NCBI GenBank assembly: GCA_027081405.1 | Contig: JALWKO010000078.1 | Span: 1-64,000, forward strand | Reading direction: 5' to 3' | Source: Campylobacteraceae bacterium | Lineage (GTDB): Bacteria > Campylobacterota > Campylobacteria > Campylobacterales > Sulfurovaceae | Length of the DNA: 64,000 nt | In this document: piece after piece, positions 43,381 through 52,681 of the stretch | Layout of the letters: each line of letters starts with the position of its first letter | Numbering within the stretch: position 1 is the stretch's first letter | Made by a program: the position numbers and the translations under genes | Notes under the pieces: generated by a model | Seen by the model: the letters and a program-made list of their open reading frames with translations, nothing else | What the model was told of the DNA's origin: nothing | The model's database searches: none

Positions 43381-43968
43381 CTACTCCACCTCGCCGTCCT
43401 TCCGGGACTCGGCACGGGCGAAAAACTCCCGCACCATCTCCTCGAATCGGCGCATCCGTTCGTCCCCTTTGGGGAGCTCACGGCGCAGTCGTGCCATCTC
43501 TTCCAGAAACGCTTCGACCCCCTCGGGGAGGGTACGCTCCACCCGACGGCGGAGCTCCCTGGCGAAGGCGGGAGAGGCCCCCGAGGTGGAAAAAGCCACC
43601 GTCAGATTGCCCCGACGGAGGTAGGAGGGGAAGATGAAATCGCAGTAGCGGGTATCGTCGACCGAATTGACCAGCGTTCGTGCGTCGCGGGTCTCTTCGA
43701 AAATCTGCCGGTGCAGATCGGGAGTATCGGTAGCGATGACGGCGATATCGTAGTCGCATGCTTCGCGGCTCCGATACGGACGCAGTTCGATCGGCAGTCC
43801 CGCATCGGCGGCCAACGCACGGACCCGATCGCCCGCTTCGATCGCCACGATCGTGATGCGATCGGTAAAATCGAGGAGCTTTTCGAGCTTGTCGGCGGCG
43901 ATCGTCCCGCCGCCGACGAGGAGGATCCGTTTCCTTTCCAGAGAAAGGAAGGCGGGGAAATAGGCCAT
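43381..43968 (-). CDS. precorrin-2 dehydrogenase/sirohydrochlorin ferrochelatase-type protein
   Basis: A 195-residue protein resembling the N-terminal part of CysG (Met8/SirC): FPAFLSLERKRILLVGGGTIAADKLEKLLDF at the start, DIAVIATDTPDLHRQIFEE, LVNSVDDTRYCDFIFPSYLRRGNLTVAFSTSGASPAFA. It oxidises precorrin-2 for siroheme, needed by the siroheme reductase and for heme d1 made from genes in this block. Its ATG shares a base with the napD stop. Whether it also inserts iron cannot be told. Confidence 0.88.
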   Translation of the reverse strand: MAYFPAFLSLERKRILLVGGGTIAADKLEKLLDFTDRITIVAIEAGDRVRALAADAGLPIELRPYRSREACDYDIAVIATDTPDLHRQIFEETRDARTLVNSVDDTRYCDFIFPSYLRRGNLTVAFSTSGASPAFARELRRRVERTLPEGVEAFLEEMARLRRELPKGDERMRRFEEMVREFFARAESRKDGEVE

Positions 43969-44324
43969 CAGAGCTTTTTCTTCAGATCCCCGTGGTAGAC
44001 CACGGTGGCGGGGTCGATCTCCTCTTCGGTACACCGCTGCAAAAGGTCGGGAACCTCGGGGGCCTCATCAAGCTCCTTCATCGCCGCATCCAGGTCCTCC
44101 TGATAACTCATCATCATCTCGGCCGATACCACATGGGGGGCCCGCTGGATCTCCATCAGTTTGGCAATCTCTCCGTTGACGTCGGGGGCCTCGATCGTCA
44201 CGACGATCTTCCCTCGTTCTTTGTCGCCGAAATGGTACTCGCACACGTCGCTCTCTTCACACCAGGCCTTGACGCTGTCGAAATATTTGGGGCTGCATTG
44301 GATCACGATACTAGAAACGTTCAT
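43968..44324 (-). CDS. napD: NapD chaperone
   Basis: Binds the Tat signal peptide of NapA in the cytosol during cofactor loading. The 118-residue protein starts MNVSSIVIQCSPKYFDSVKAW and has the ferredoxin-like MEIQRAPHVVSAEMMMSYQEDLDAA region; a C-terminal extension of about 35 residues is longer than in E. coli NapD. Last nap gene of the operon. Confidence 0.85.
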   Translation of the reverse strand: MNVSSIVIQCSPKYFDSVKAWCEESDVCEYHFGDKERGKIVVTIEAPDVNGEIAKLMEIQRAPHVVSAEMMMSYQEDLDAAMKELDEAPEVPDLLQRCTEEEIDPATVVYHGDLKKKL

Positions 44325-44338
44325 TTTTTCTCCCTTTC

Positions 44339-45289
44339 CTACGGTAGTTTCCACATCATCACCACAGGATCGTGACTGGCGGAAAAGAGGGTTTTACCGT
44401 CTTCGAAGACGATCCGGGTAAGGATGCTTTTTTGCCCTTTGAGCAGGTAGCGGGGGCTCCGGGTGCCCAAATCGTACACGGTGATGGAATTGTCGGCGTG
44501 CATCGCGTAAGCCGCCAACCGGGCATCCGGAGAGAGAGCGGCGGCATAGACGAGAAAATCGCTCTTGAAATACCCCTTCTCCCCGGTTGCTAGATTGGCG
44601 TAGGATGCCCGACGGTCCTGCCCTCCGGCGACGACCCAATCCTTGCGGATGTCGACGCTGAAGACATTGTCCACATGGACCCCTTCGATGGTTTGGAGGA
44701 TTTTGCCCGTTTTCGTATCCAAGACGCTCACGACCCCGCTCTCATCCCCAAACACCGCCCGTCTGCGCGCCGCATCCAGCGCGAAATCGGAAAATTTCGA
44801 TCCGCCGATCTTGCGGCGGTAGATCTCTTTTTTCGTCGGGATCTCGTAAAGCACCGCTTCGTTGCCCAAGGTGGCGTAGAGGATGTGGTCTTTGTCGATG
44901 AAACGGGCTTTGATGATCGTGTGGCGATCGGCGGCGCCGAAAATCCGCGTCGCTTTTCCCCCTTCCAGGATCCGCAGATCGCTGAATCCCCCCTTCCCGC
45001 TGTCGCTGAGGATCAGATAGCGCCCGTCGATCCCGTCGACGCTGAATACCTTGTCGTCGATCTTGTCCCCCATGAAGTCGGTAATCTGGGGGAGGTGAAA
45101 GAGGGTTTCGAGGCGGAGGGTTTTCAGATCGAGACGCTGCAGACTCCCGTGATCGGTCCCCATCAGGAGCGCACCGTCGCGGATCACGAGATCGTTGACC
45201 GCCCCGTCGGCCTCGATCTGCCGTACGGGAGTCAGAGTACCAGCCCCCAGCACCGTGAGCACACAGAGCAACGCCAGGAGCGTTCTCAT
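44339..45289 (-). CDS. napL: NapL-like periplasmic beta-propeller protein
   Basis: A 316-residue protein with a signal peptide (MRTLLALLCVLTVLGAGTLT) and WD40/PQQ-like blades (for example ARRRAVFGDESGVVSVLDTKTGKILQTI split over neighbouring strands, and a final HDPVVMMWKLP). NapL occurs in epsilonproteobacterial nap operons at this position; its role is still unclear. Its ATG overlaps the stop of the upstream acidic protein. Confidence 0.82.
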   Translation of the reverse strand: MRTLLALLCVLTVLGAGTLTPVRQIEADGAVNDLVIRDGALLMGTDHGSLQRLDLKTLRLETLFHLPQITDFMGDKIDDKVFSVDGIDGRYLILSDSGKGGFSDLRILEGGKATRIFGAADRHTIIKARFIDKDHILYATLGNEAVLYEIPTKKEIYRRKIGGSKFSDFALDAARRRAVFGDESGVVSVLDTKTGKILQTIEGVHVDNVFSVDIRKDWVVAGGQDRRASYANLATGEKGYFKSDFLVYAAALSPDARLAAYAMHADNSITVYDLGTRSPRYLLKGQKSILTRIVFEDGKTLFSASHDPVVMMWKLP

Positions 45290-45660
45290 GCCCCCTCCTC
45301 GGCTTCGAGGGCCAATCGTTCCAGTACCTCCAGGATCCGCTCGGCGATCGCCTCTTCGTCCAGGTCGCAACGGATCCCGAAGAGATCCTCCTCCGCATCG
45401 AGAACGTCCGCGAACTCCTCCACTTCCCGGAGGAGGCCGGGGAGTTTCCCGAAGCGCTCCTCCCCCACCGCTTCACGGACCCGGTCGGGGATGTAGGCCA
45501 TCCAATTGTATTCGGTGGGGTCGACCACCTCGGCCTCGTCGGCTTCTTCTTCGACGTTGGGATCGACCACGACGAAAAAGCGCCGCTCGTCGAGATCTTC
45601 ATCTCCTACCCGTTTTAGCAGCGTCGGACAAAGTGCGTTCAATCGTTCTTTTTCGTCCAT
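45286..45660 (-). CDS. acidic protein of unknown function within the nap operon
   Basis: A 124-residue soluble protein very rich in Glu, Asp and Val, with NALCPTLLKRVGDEDLDERR at the start and a predicted helical second half (FGKLPGLLREVEEFADVL…ERILEVLERLALEAEEGA). No cofactor motif and no signal peptide. It stands between napF and napL, a place that is empty in the classical napAGHBFLD operon, and overlaps napL by four bases. I do not recognise the family. Confidence 0.7.
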   Translation of the reverse strand: MDEKERLNALCPTLLKRVGDEDLDERRFFVVVDPNVEEEADEAEVVDPTEYNWMAYIPDRVREAVGEERFGKLPGLLREVEEFADVLDAEEDLFGIRCDLDEEAIAERILEVLERLALEAEEGA

Positions 45661-45701
45661 CGTCTCCCTTTCGTTGCGGTCTTGTCGTCAGAGCTATTGT
45701 A

Positions 45702-46205
45702 TCACAGCCGTTGCGGTATCGGTTCCCATCCGATCGCATCTGTGGGGCAGCGTCCCATGCACCATCCACATCCGGTGCAACGTTCCGGATCGATCACTGG
45801 CTCGAACATCCCCCGAAAAAGGATCGCATCCTCCAGGCAGGGCTCTTTGCACGAAAAACAGATCGATCCGTGGTGGGCCAGGCACGCGGAGCGGTCGATC
45901 CGGAACCGGGCCGCAATCCGCTCCGGCCCCTCCGAAACGAGGACCCCTTCGGGGCACGCCAGGGCGCACGCTTCGCAAAACATACACCCCCTCGTCCCAA
46001 ACGACACTGCGGGAGCCCCCTCCTCGTCGACGGCGAGAATCCCCTCTTCGCAGACCCCGATGCACGCTTTGGATTCGCATGCCGTACAGCGGCTGTGAAA
46101 AAGGGAGTCGTCCCGGGCATAGGGAGGACGAAGCTTCCGGACCTCTCCATCGTCCGCGATGACCGGAGCGGCCAGCGCACGGAAAAAGGCCCGCCGATCC
46201 TCCAC
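45702..46205 (-). CDS. napF: NapF ferredoxin-type protein
   Basis: A 167-residue cytosolic iron-sulfur protein with several 4Fe-4S motifs: CTACESKACIGVCEEG, CMFCEACALACPEG, CFSCKEPC and CTGCGWCMGRCPTDA. NapF is linked to NapA maturation. It starts directly at the napB stop. Confidence 0.9.
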   Translation of the reverse strand: MEDRRAFFRALAAPVIADDGEVRKLRPPYARDDSLFHSRCTACESKACIGVCEEGILAVDEEGAPAVSFGTRGCMFCEACALACPEGVLVSEGPERIAARFRIDRSACLAHHGSICFSCKEPCLEDAILFRGMFEPVIDPERCTGCGWCMGRCPTDAIGWEPIPQRL

Positions 46206-46874
46206 TTACTGGACCCCCTCGTCGATCACTTTGATCAGATTGGAGCGCTTTTTGAGCTTGTCACTGGTGAAATCGGGCTTGAAGGTATTGCCCACCAGCG
46301 GTTTGACGTTGGCCTGGGGGACGTGGCACTGGGTACAATTGAAACGGGCCGGGTTGAGCCGCTTGAGCTTTTTGAATTTAGCGATTTTCACGTCAGTCGC
46401 ATTGACGACGATTTTTCCGTCTTTGACGATATTGCCGTTTTTATCCAGCTTGGTATCGGGCCGGAAGTCGGTAAAGTGGGACTCGGGAATCGGCGTCGCT
46501 CCTACCCCTTTGGCCGCGGCGGGCATGTGGCACCCCAGACAGGCGTTGTTTTTGGCGGTAATGGGGACCAGTCCGTCGATGCTATGAGGGATCAGCGGCG
46601 GCGCGTTGACGTAGGAGCGTTCGAACCGGGGCGCCGCTCCCGGTGCGGGACGTTTGTATTCCACCGGCGGAAGATTGCCCACGGCACTATTGAGTCCGCT
46701 TCCCCGCAGCCCCAGTTCCTCCTCGGTGACCACTTTCTTGGCCCCCAGATCCTCTTTTTTGATCAGTTCGGGGCTGGAGGCGTCTTTGTTGATGTTGACG
46801 TATTCCTGCCCCGCCAGCGCTACCGCACTCGCGGCGACCGCTCCGATCAGAACGGTTTTGATGGTTTTCTTCAT
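46206..46874 (-). CDS. napB: NapB diheme cytochrome c subunit of nitrate reductase
   Basis: Periplasmic electron donor to NapA. The 222-residue protein has a signal peptide (TVLIGAVAASAVALA) and two heme c sites, CLGCH and CTQCH, with the NapB-like IPHSIDGLVPITAKNNACLGCHMP region. It has a longer N-terminal segment than typical NapB. Overlaps napH by four bases. Confidence 0.93.
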   Translation of the reverse strand: MKKTIKTVLIGAVAASAVALAGQEYVNINKDASSPELIKKEDLGAKKVVTEEELGLRGSGLNSAVGNLPPVEYKRPAPGAAPRFERSYVNAPPLIPHSIDGLVPITAKNNACLGCHMPAAAKGVGATPIPESHFTDFRPDTKLDKNGNIVKDGKIVVNATDVKIAKFKKLKRLNPARFNCTQCHVPQANVKPLVGNTFKPDFTSDKLKKRSNLIKVIDEGVQ

Positions 46875-47734
46875 GCTTTTCCTCCCTTGTTGGATTCGAG
46901 TATGTTACGCAACGAAAAGCCCAGGGCGTCGTCGTCGCAGACGTCGACGCAGCGACCGCAGTTGGTACACTCCTTGCGGGTGACGAACGCGCTTCGCTTT
47001 CCGATCATTCCCAGGACTTCCACCTCCGGACAGACCGTTTTGCATTTCATGCACAGGGTGCAGTTGTCGCTGTTGTGCTTGACCCGTATGAGGCTGTATT
47101 TTCCGATCAGCGAATGGACGCCTCCCAACGGGCAGATGTGCCCGCACCAGCCGTTTTTGACGGCAAAGAGATCGAAGAAAAAGATCGCCGCCAGCAACCC
47201 CAGCCCCGCACCGAAGCTGAAGACCACTCCCCCTTTGAGGGCCGCGGCACCGAAAACGACGTTCCGGTTGAAGATCGTGATCGGACTGATCACCTCGAAC
47301 GCCGCCAGTCCGCTCACCGCGGATACGATCAGCGCCAGGACGATCAGGTAGTACCGGAGATTCCGGCTGATCCAGATCTTCCGCTCGATCCGGTCGATCA
47401 GCAGTTTGCGACGCAGCCAGGCCGCCAGATCGGTCACCAGGTTGACCGGGCAGACCCAACTGCAAAACGCCCGTCCGCCGATCAGTCCGTAAAAGAGCAC
47501 GATCAGCGCAGCGCCGACGAGGACGTTGACCCCCACCACGGCGCCCGTGGCGAAAATCTGCAGCACCGCGAACGGATCGGCCAGCGGAACCGTATCGAAG
47601 AGCCGGGAGGCGGAGAGATCCCCGCGCAGGATCTTCCACCCCCACCAGTTCCCCGCTCCGTAGAGAAAGAGCAGCCCCAGTTGGACCACCCGCCGAAGGA
47701 CCAGATATTTGACGTTGCTCCAGCGCATCCTCAA
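46871..47734 (-). CDS. napH: NapH quinol dehydrogenase membrane subunit
   Basis: Inner-membrane iron-sulfur protein that with NapG carries electrons from menaquinol in organisms without NapC. The 287-residue protein has four membrane helices, the CSWVCPVNLVTD motif after the second, and two C-terminal 4Fe-4S motifs, CTLCMKCKTVCPEVE and CTNCGRCVDVCDDD. It overlaps napG by four bases. Confidence 0.93.
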   Translation of the reverse strand: MRMRWSNVKYLVLRRVVQLGLLFLYGAGNWWGWKILRGDLSASRLFDTVPLADPFAVLQIFATGAVVGVNVLVGAALIVLFYGLIGGRAFCSWVCPVNLVTDLAAWLRRKLLIDRIERKIWISRNLRYYLIVLALIVSAVSGLAAFEVISPITIFNRNVVFGAAALKGGVVFSFGAGLGLLAAIFFFDLFAVKNGWCGHICPLGGVHSLIGKYSLIRVKHNSDNCTLCMKCKTVCPEVEVLGMIGKRSAFVTRKECTNCGRCVDVCDDDALGFSLRNILESNKGGKA

Positions 47735-48582
47735 TACTCCAGCCCTTTGTTGAGATAGTCCATCGGGTTTTGCGAACTCCGCTCGTCATGGGTCGTCACG
47801 TCCTTGCCGACCCGTTCCTGGACCCGCTGCTGATCTTTTTTGTCCCACCCCTTGACGTAATGGGCCCCCGGTTTGCCCAGGGCGATCTCGCGGGGGAGGA
47901 CGAAAATGGCCGGTTTTTCGGTCACGCATGCCTTTTCGCACATTCCGCAGCCGGTACAGTCGTACATGCTCACCACCGGCTTGAGGAAAGCGTGCTTTCC
48001 GGTCCGCTCGTTTTTGTCGTATTCGAGCCGGATCGCCTTGTCCATCAGGGGACAGGCGCGGTAGCAGGCGTCACACTGCAATCCCCAGAAGGCGATGCAG
48101 GAGTTGCTGTCCACCACCGCCAGCCCCATCCGCATCATCGTATAGTCCAGCTCCCCGGTTTTGGGATTGGTCACTTTCGATACGTCCAGGGCCCCCGTCG
48201 GGCAGGCGGTCACACAGGGGATGTCGTCGCACATGTAGCACGGGACGTCCCGGGGCTTGAAAAACGGCGTCCCGATCGTCACGTCGTCCTGGGCCCGCGC
48301 CATCTTGAGGGTGCCGGGCCGAGGCTTGAGGGTGTCGCGATCGAGATTGCTCGGACGGTGCAGACAGGCTTCGGCACACAACCCGCACTTGATGCAGGTC
48401 TTGAGAAAGTCGGGCTCGTCCAGCGCCGCGGGGGGCCGCAGCGTCAGGGGTGAGCTTTTGGCTTTCTCGGTGTACCCGGCCCAGATCAATCCCCCCATGA
48501 TCCCCAACCCGGCCGTATAGGCCAGATCGGTCAGAAATCTCCGGCGGGGAGTGATGGGCCGTTTCGTTTCCTTGTCTGCCAC
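47731..48582 (-). CDS. napG: NapG ferredoxin-type subunit
   Basis: A 283-residue protein with a Tat-like start (RRRFLTDLAYTAGLGIMGG) and four 4Fe-4S motifs: CIKCGLCAEACLHRP, CDDIPCVTACPTGA, CDACYRACP and CTGCGMCEKACVTE. It passes electrons between NapH and NapB/NapA on the periplasmic side. 21 bases after napA. Confidence 0.93.
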   Translation of the reverse strand: MADKETKRPITPRRRFLTDLAYTAGLGIMGGLIWAGYTEKAKSSPLTLRPPAALDEPDFLKTCIKCGLCAEACLHRPSNLDRDTLKPRPGTLKMARAQDDVTIGTPFFKPRDVPCYMCDDIPCVTACPTGALDVSKVTNPKTGELDYTMMRMGLAVVDSNSCIAFWGLQCDACYRACPLMDKAIRLEYDKNERTGKHAFLKPVVSMYDCTGCGMCEKACVTEKPAIFVLPREIALGKPGAHYVKGWDKKDQQRVQERVGKDVTTHDERSSQNPMDYLNKGLEY

Positions 48583-48603
48583 GGACGATCCTTCATACGC
48601 TCA

Positions 48604-51438
48604 TCAGGCTTTGTAGATCTTGACCGCACACTTCTTGTAGTCGGTCTGCTTGGACATCGGACAGGTCGCATCCAGCGTGACCTTGTTGATCAGTACCCGC
48701 TCGTCGAACCAGGGGACGAAGACCAGCCCTCTGGGGGGCCGGTTCCGTCCGCGGGTTTCGATGCGCACCTTCACCTTGCCGCGGCGCGACTCGACCCAGA
48801 CCAGGTCGCCGTTTTTGAGCCCTCTGGCTTTGGCGTCTTTGGGGTTCATGTAGCACAGCGCCTCGGGGACGGCCCGGAAGAGCTCGGGGACCCGCATGGT
48901 CATCGTACCGCTGTGCCAGTGCTCCAGCACCCGTCCCGTACAGAGCCAAGTGTCGTACTCTTTGTCGGGCATTTCCGGCGGATCCATATAGGGGCGAGCG
49001 AAGATTTTGGCTTTGTTGGCCAGGGACTTTTTGGTCTTCTCCTTGACGCCCCGCAGGTCTCCGCTGGGGAGTTTCTTGGCCAGGGGACCGTAGAAGGCGA
49101 AGTCTTTGAGCCCCGCTTCCTTGGCGTGTTTGGCCGCATAGGGGTCGTACTTGACGTTGAAGCGCCAGAAGGTCTCCTTGCCGTTGACAACGGGCCATTT
49201 GAGTCCCCGCACCTTGTGGTAGGTGACGAAGTCGGCCAGGTCATGGCCGTGGCCCCGGCCGAAGCTGGCGTACTCCTCCCAGAGATACTGATGGATCATG
49301 AAGCCGTAGCCTTTGAAAACCTTGCCGTCACTGCCGACGACATTCCGGCTGTCTCCGAGACATTCACTGTTGTCAAAACCTTTTTGCGGGAAGCTATTGA
49401 GATCAATGGGATAGTTTTTCTTGGCCCGCTCGTTGGCGAAAAGGATCTCGTACATGGTCGTATCGGGCTTGTATCCCATTTTTTGCGCTTGTTTACGCAC
49501 GTCGGGGAGCTTCTTGCCGTTGCGCAGCGTATAGGGGCCCCATAGATCGTCGATGGTGAAGCGCTTGGAGAGCTCGACCCACTGCCAGGTGTCACTCATC
49601 GCTTCGCCGACGGGAAGTACCTGCTGACGCCAGTGCTGGGTCCGGCGCTCGGCGTTTCCGTAGGCCCCCCACTTCTCGTAGATCATCGCACTAGGCAGAA
49701 CCAGATCGGAGACCATCGCCGAAATTCCGGGATACCCGTCGGAGGTGACGATGAAAACATCCATCTCCCGAGCCGCCTTGATCCAGTGGCGGGCGTTGGC
49801 GCTGTCCTGGTAGGGGTTGCAGACGTTGACCCAGGCGAATTTGACCACACCGTCCTCGATGTCCCGATGGATCTTCATGATGTGCTGGTTGCCCACCGGG
49901 TTGAGGGTCCCTTCGGGGATGTGCCAGATCTTTTCGGCGATCTTGCGATGTTTTGGGTTTTTGACCATCATATCCGCCGGCAGACGGTGGGCGAAAGTCC
50001 CCACTTCGCGGGCGGTACCGCAGGCCGAGGGCTGACCGGTAAGCGAATAGGCGCCGTTGCCCGGTTTGGCCTGCTTATTGAGGAGGAAGTGGACGTTGTA
50101 GCTGAGGGTGTTGTCCCAGCTTCCCCGGGTGTGCTGGTTCATCCCCATCGTCCAGAAAGAAACCACTTTGCGGTCTTTCTCGATATAGAGATTGGCCAGA
50201 TCCTGGAGTTTTTTCTTGAAGCTCTCCAGCGACTCGTCCGGATCCCCTTTGGCGATCTTGGCGACATAGTCGAGGGTGTAGGGCTCCAGCGATTTTTTGT
50301 ACTCCTCGAAGCTGATCATCCAGTGTTTGAGGGTACCTGCGGTGTTTTTCATCTCGTCGCCCTCTTTATAGCCGTAGGGCTCCAGGGCGGGCCCTTCGAG
50401 ATCGCTCACTTTCTTGGCCATCTCTTTTTGGATGATCTGCATCTCTTTGGCGCTGTATTTACCGGCCGATCCGTCGGGACGCACTGGCGTGAGGGATTTT
50501 TCCCCCTTGCGCCGCATCCCGTATCCGATATTCACCGGACCGACAGCGAAAACGATGTGTTCCTTGACGAAATCCCAGTCGATCGCCTCGGGGTGGTTGT
50601 AGACGATCTCCCGGGCGATGTAGTTCCAGATCGCCAGGTCGGTCTGAGGCCGGAAGATGATCTCGAAGTCGGCGATATCGGAACTTCGGGTCCGATAGGT
50701 GGTGAGGTTGACCACCTTGACCCGCTCGGGGTCGGAGAGCTTGCGATCCGATACCCGCGACCAGAGGATCGGGTGCATCTCGGCCATGTTCGATCCCCAA
50801 CTGATGATCGTATCGGTCAGCTCGATATCGTCGTAGCATCCGCTGGGCTCGTCGATCCCAAAGGTCTGATAAAAGCCTACAACCGCCGAGGCCATACAGT
50901 GACGGGCGTTGGGGTCGATGGCATTGGAGCGGAAGCCCGCTTTCATCATCTTTTGGGCGGCATACCCTTCCATAATCGTGTATTGTCCCGATCCGAAAAC
51001 AGCGACCCCTTCGGGGCCGCTTTCTTTGAGGGCCTTGCGGATGTGTTTTTCCATCTCGTCGAAGGCCCGTTTCCAACTGACGGGGCGGAATTTGCCGTGC
51101 TTGTCGAACTCCCCTTTGTCGTTCATTCGCAAAAGAGGTTTTTTCAAACGGTCGGCACCGTACATGATCTTGGCCGTGAAGTACCCTTTGATACAGTTCA
51201 GGCCCCGGTTGACCGGAGCGGCGGGATCCCCTTTGACAGCGACGATTTTTCCGTTTTTCGTCGCCACCATGATCCCGCATCCGGTACCGCAGAAGCGGCA
51301 GACCGCTTTGTCCCAGCGCCAGCCCTCCTCACCTTTGGCCGCGGCCGCTTTGACCTCGTCGGGGACCGAAATCCCGACGGCGCTCGCGGCGGCTGCGGCG
51401 GCCGTACTCTTCAGAAAGTCGCGTCGATTCATTCCCAT
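48604..51438 (-). CDS. napA: periplasmic nitrate reductase, catalytic subunit
   Basis: Mo-bis-MGD enzyme that reduces nitrate to nitrite. The 944-residue protein has a Tat signal ([20 protein letters not shown]), the 4Fe-4S motif [20 protein letters not shown]…NCIKGYF, the [26 protein letters not shown] region with the Mo-binding Cys, and a C-terminal MGD domain. The start at ATG 51438 follows AGGAGG. The operon runs napA-G-H-B-F-(acidic protein)-L-D-siroheme gene. An FNR box and -10 box lie upstream in class II spacing. Confidence 0.97.
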   Translation of the reverse strand: MGMNRRDFLKSTAAAAAASAVGISVPDEVKAAAAKGEEGWRWDKAVCRFCGTGCGIMVATKNGKIVAVKGDPAAPVNRGLNCIKGYFTAKIMYGADRLKKPLLRMNDKGEFDKHGKFRPVSWKRAFDEMEKHIRKALKESGPEGVAVFGSGQYTIMEGYAAQKMMKAGFRSNAIDPNARHCMASAVVGFYQTFGIDEPSGCYDDIELTDTIISWGSNMAEMHPILWSRVSDRKLSDPERVKVVNLTTYRTRSSDIADFEIIFRPQTDLAIWNYIAREIVYNHPEAIDWDFVKEHIVFAVGPVNIGYGMRRKGEKSLTPVRPDGSAGKYSAKEMQIIQKEMAKKVSDLEGPALEPYGYKEGDEMKNTAGTLKHWMISFEEYKKSLEPYTLDYVAKIAKGDPDESLESFKKKLQDLANLYIEKDRKVVSFWTMGMNQHTRGSWDNTLSYNVHFLLNKQAKPGNGAYSLTGQPSACGTAREVGTFAHRLPADMMVKNPKHRKIAEKIWHIPEGTLNPVGNQHIMKIHRDIEDGVVKFAWVNVCNPYQDSANARHWIKAAREMDVFIVTSDGYPGISAMVSDLVLPSAMIYEKWGAYGNAERRTQHWRQQVLPVGEAMSDTWQWVELSKRFTIDDLWGPYTLRNGKKLPDVRKQAQKMGYKPDTTMYEILFANERAKKNYPIDLNSFPQKGFDNSECLGDSRNVVGSDGKVFKGYGFMIHQYLWEEYASFGRGHGHDLADFVTYHKVRGLKWPVVNGKETFWRFNVKYDPYAAKHAKEAGLKDFAFYGPLAKKLPSGDLRGVKEKTKKSLANKAKIFARPYMDPPEMPDKEYDTWLCTGRVLEHWHSGTMTMRVPELFRAVPEALCYMNPKDAKARGLKNGDLVWVESRRGKVKVRIETRGRNRPPRGLVFVPWFDERVLINKVTLDATCPMSKQTDYKKCAVKIYKA

Positions 51439-51469
51439 TCTAACCTCCTGTGTGTTGCGGGATGGAGCT

Positions 51470-51511
51470 ATTGTATCGCTTCGCCGAGGGGAAAGAATTG
51501 ACATAAATCAA
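51470..51511 (-). promoter_or_regulatory. FNR-type promoter of napA
   Basis: TTGAC-ATAA-ATCAA at 51498-51511 matches the FNR consensus except for one base. On the minus strand a TACAAT -10 box lies at 51475-51470. If transcription starts near 51463, the box is centred at -41.5, the class II activator position. Confidence 0.8.
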
Positions 51512-51577
51512 TCTGGGTTCTAATAGTCATAAGTATCTTTGATCGTTTGACTTTCGAAAAAATTTTTTCTTTTCTCC

Positions 51578-51619
51578 TTGATGGAAATCAACTCCGATTT
51601 CACCGCCAAGGGGTACAAT
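51578..51619 (+). promoter_or_regulatory. FNR-type promoter of the siroheme decarboxylase gene
   Basis: TTGAT-GGAA-ATCAA at 51578-51591 is a perfect FNR box. TACAAT at 51614-51619 gives a start near 51626, again at -41.5 from the box centre. This start also rules out the longest reading frame of the gene, which begins upstream of it. Confidence 0.85.
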
Positions 51620-51660
51620 GGATCTGTATGGAATACGAAATAACCGGAGGTTATGGGACG

Positions 51661-52674
51661 ATGGAAAAAGAGCTGCTTTTTTCGATCCAAAACGACTTTC
51701 CCCTCCAGCCGCGGCCCTTCGAAACACTGGCGAAGCGGCTTCATAGCGACGAAGAGACCGTCCTCGACACGCTTCGCCACCTCAAAGAGGAGGGGATCAT
51801 TCGCCAGACCTCCGCAATCTTCGACACCAAAAAACTGGGCTACACCTCCTCCCTCGTCGCTTTTCGGGTCGATCCCAAGCGGATCGAGGAGGCCGCCGAA
51901 GTGATCAACGCCCATCCGGGCGTGAGCCACAACTACGAACGGACCCACCGTTTCAACCTCTGGTTCACACTCGCCGTCCCCCCCGAAAGCAGCCTGGGGC
52001 TTGAGGGGACGATCCGGGAACTGGCCCGGCGTGCCCGAGCCGAAGCGGTCATCACCCTGCCGACGATCCGCATGTTCAAAATCGCGGTCAAACTCGACAC
52101 CACCGGCAATCAGGCGAAAAAGGAGCAAATACGCCACCACACCCCGGCCAAGAAGATCAAGATGACGGCCCGCCATTTCGCCGTCGTACGGGAACTGCAA
52201 AAAGACATCCCCCTCGTCCCTGAGCCGTTCGCTCCGGCGGCGAAGCGCCTCGGAATGGACTACGAGGAGCTGTTCGCCATCGCCCGAGAGCTCAAGGAAG
52301 CAGGGGTGATGCGCCGTTTCGCGGCGATTCTGAACCACCGACGCGCCGGGTTTTCGGCCAACGCGATGAGTGTCTGGAACGTCCCTGACGAAGAAGCCGA
52401 ATCGATCGGCCGCACCATCGCGGGCTACAGTGCCGTGAGCCACTGCTATCTCCGTCCGCGCGCACCGGAATGGTCCTACAACCTTTTTGCGATGGTTCAT
52501 GCCAAAAGCCGTGAAGAGTGCGACGCGATCATCGAGGAGATCGCCGCCGAAACGGGCCTGAAAGACTACGACCGCCTCTACTCGACACGGGAATTCAAGA
52601 AACAACGGATCGTCTATTTCGATCCGGCTTTCGAGCGGTGGGAAGAGGAAGCGTTGGAGTCGCTCAGCGCGTAA
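51661..52674 (+). CDS. fused siroheme decarboxylase (AhbA-AhbB / NirDL type)
   Basis: A 337-residue cytosolic protein made of two AsnC/Lrp-like halves: residues 1-160 (LLFSIQNDFPLQPRPFETLAKRL, TSAIFDTKKLGYTSSLVAFRV) and about 172-337 (VVRELQKDIPLVPEPFAPAAKRL, AAILNHRRAGFSANAMSVWNVP, …YNLFAMVHAKS). This layout is that of NirDL and AhbAB, which remove two acetate carboxyls from siroheme on the way to heme d1. ATG 51661 has GGAGG ten bases upstream; ATG 51628 would lie two bases from the predicted transcript start. Separate NirG/NirH genes are not in the window. Confidence 0.85.
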   Translation: MEKELLFSIQNDFPLQPRPFETLAKRLHSDEETVLDTLRHLKEEGIIRQTSAIFDTKKLGYTSSLVAFRVDPKRIEEAAEVINAHPGVSHNYERTHRFNLWFTLAVPPESSLGLEGTIRELARRARAEAVITLPTIRMFKIAVKLDTTGNQAKKEQIRHHTPAKKIKMTARHFAVVRELQKDIPLVPEPFAPAAKRLGMDYEELFAIARELKEAGVMRRFAAILNHRRAGFSANAMSVWNVPDEEAESIGRTIAGYSAVSHCYLRPRAPEWSYNLFAMVHAKSREECDAIIEEIAAETGLKDYDRLYSTREFKKQRIVYFDPAFERWEEEALESLSA

Positions 52675-52681
52675 ACGGCTC

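Noticed and set aside
45195-47351. 718-residue plus-strand reading frame
   Set aside because: Antisense shadow of napL, napF, napB and napH in a high-GC region; low-complexity and without recognisable domain.
49633-51501. 622-residue plus-strand reading frame
   Set aside because: Antisense of napA, whose molybdopterin and Fe-S motifs are unambiguous.
51540-51553. Additional FNR site TTGATCGTTTGACT
   Set aside because: Only the left half matches the consensus.
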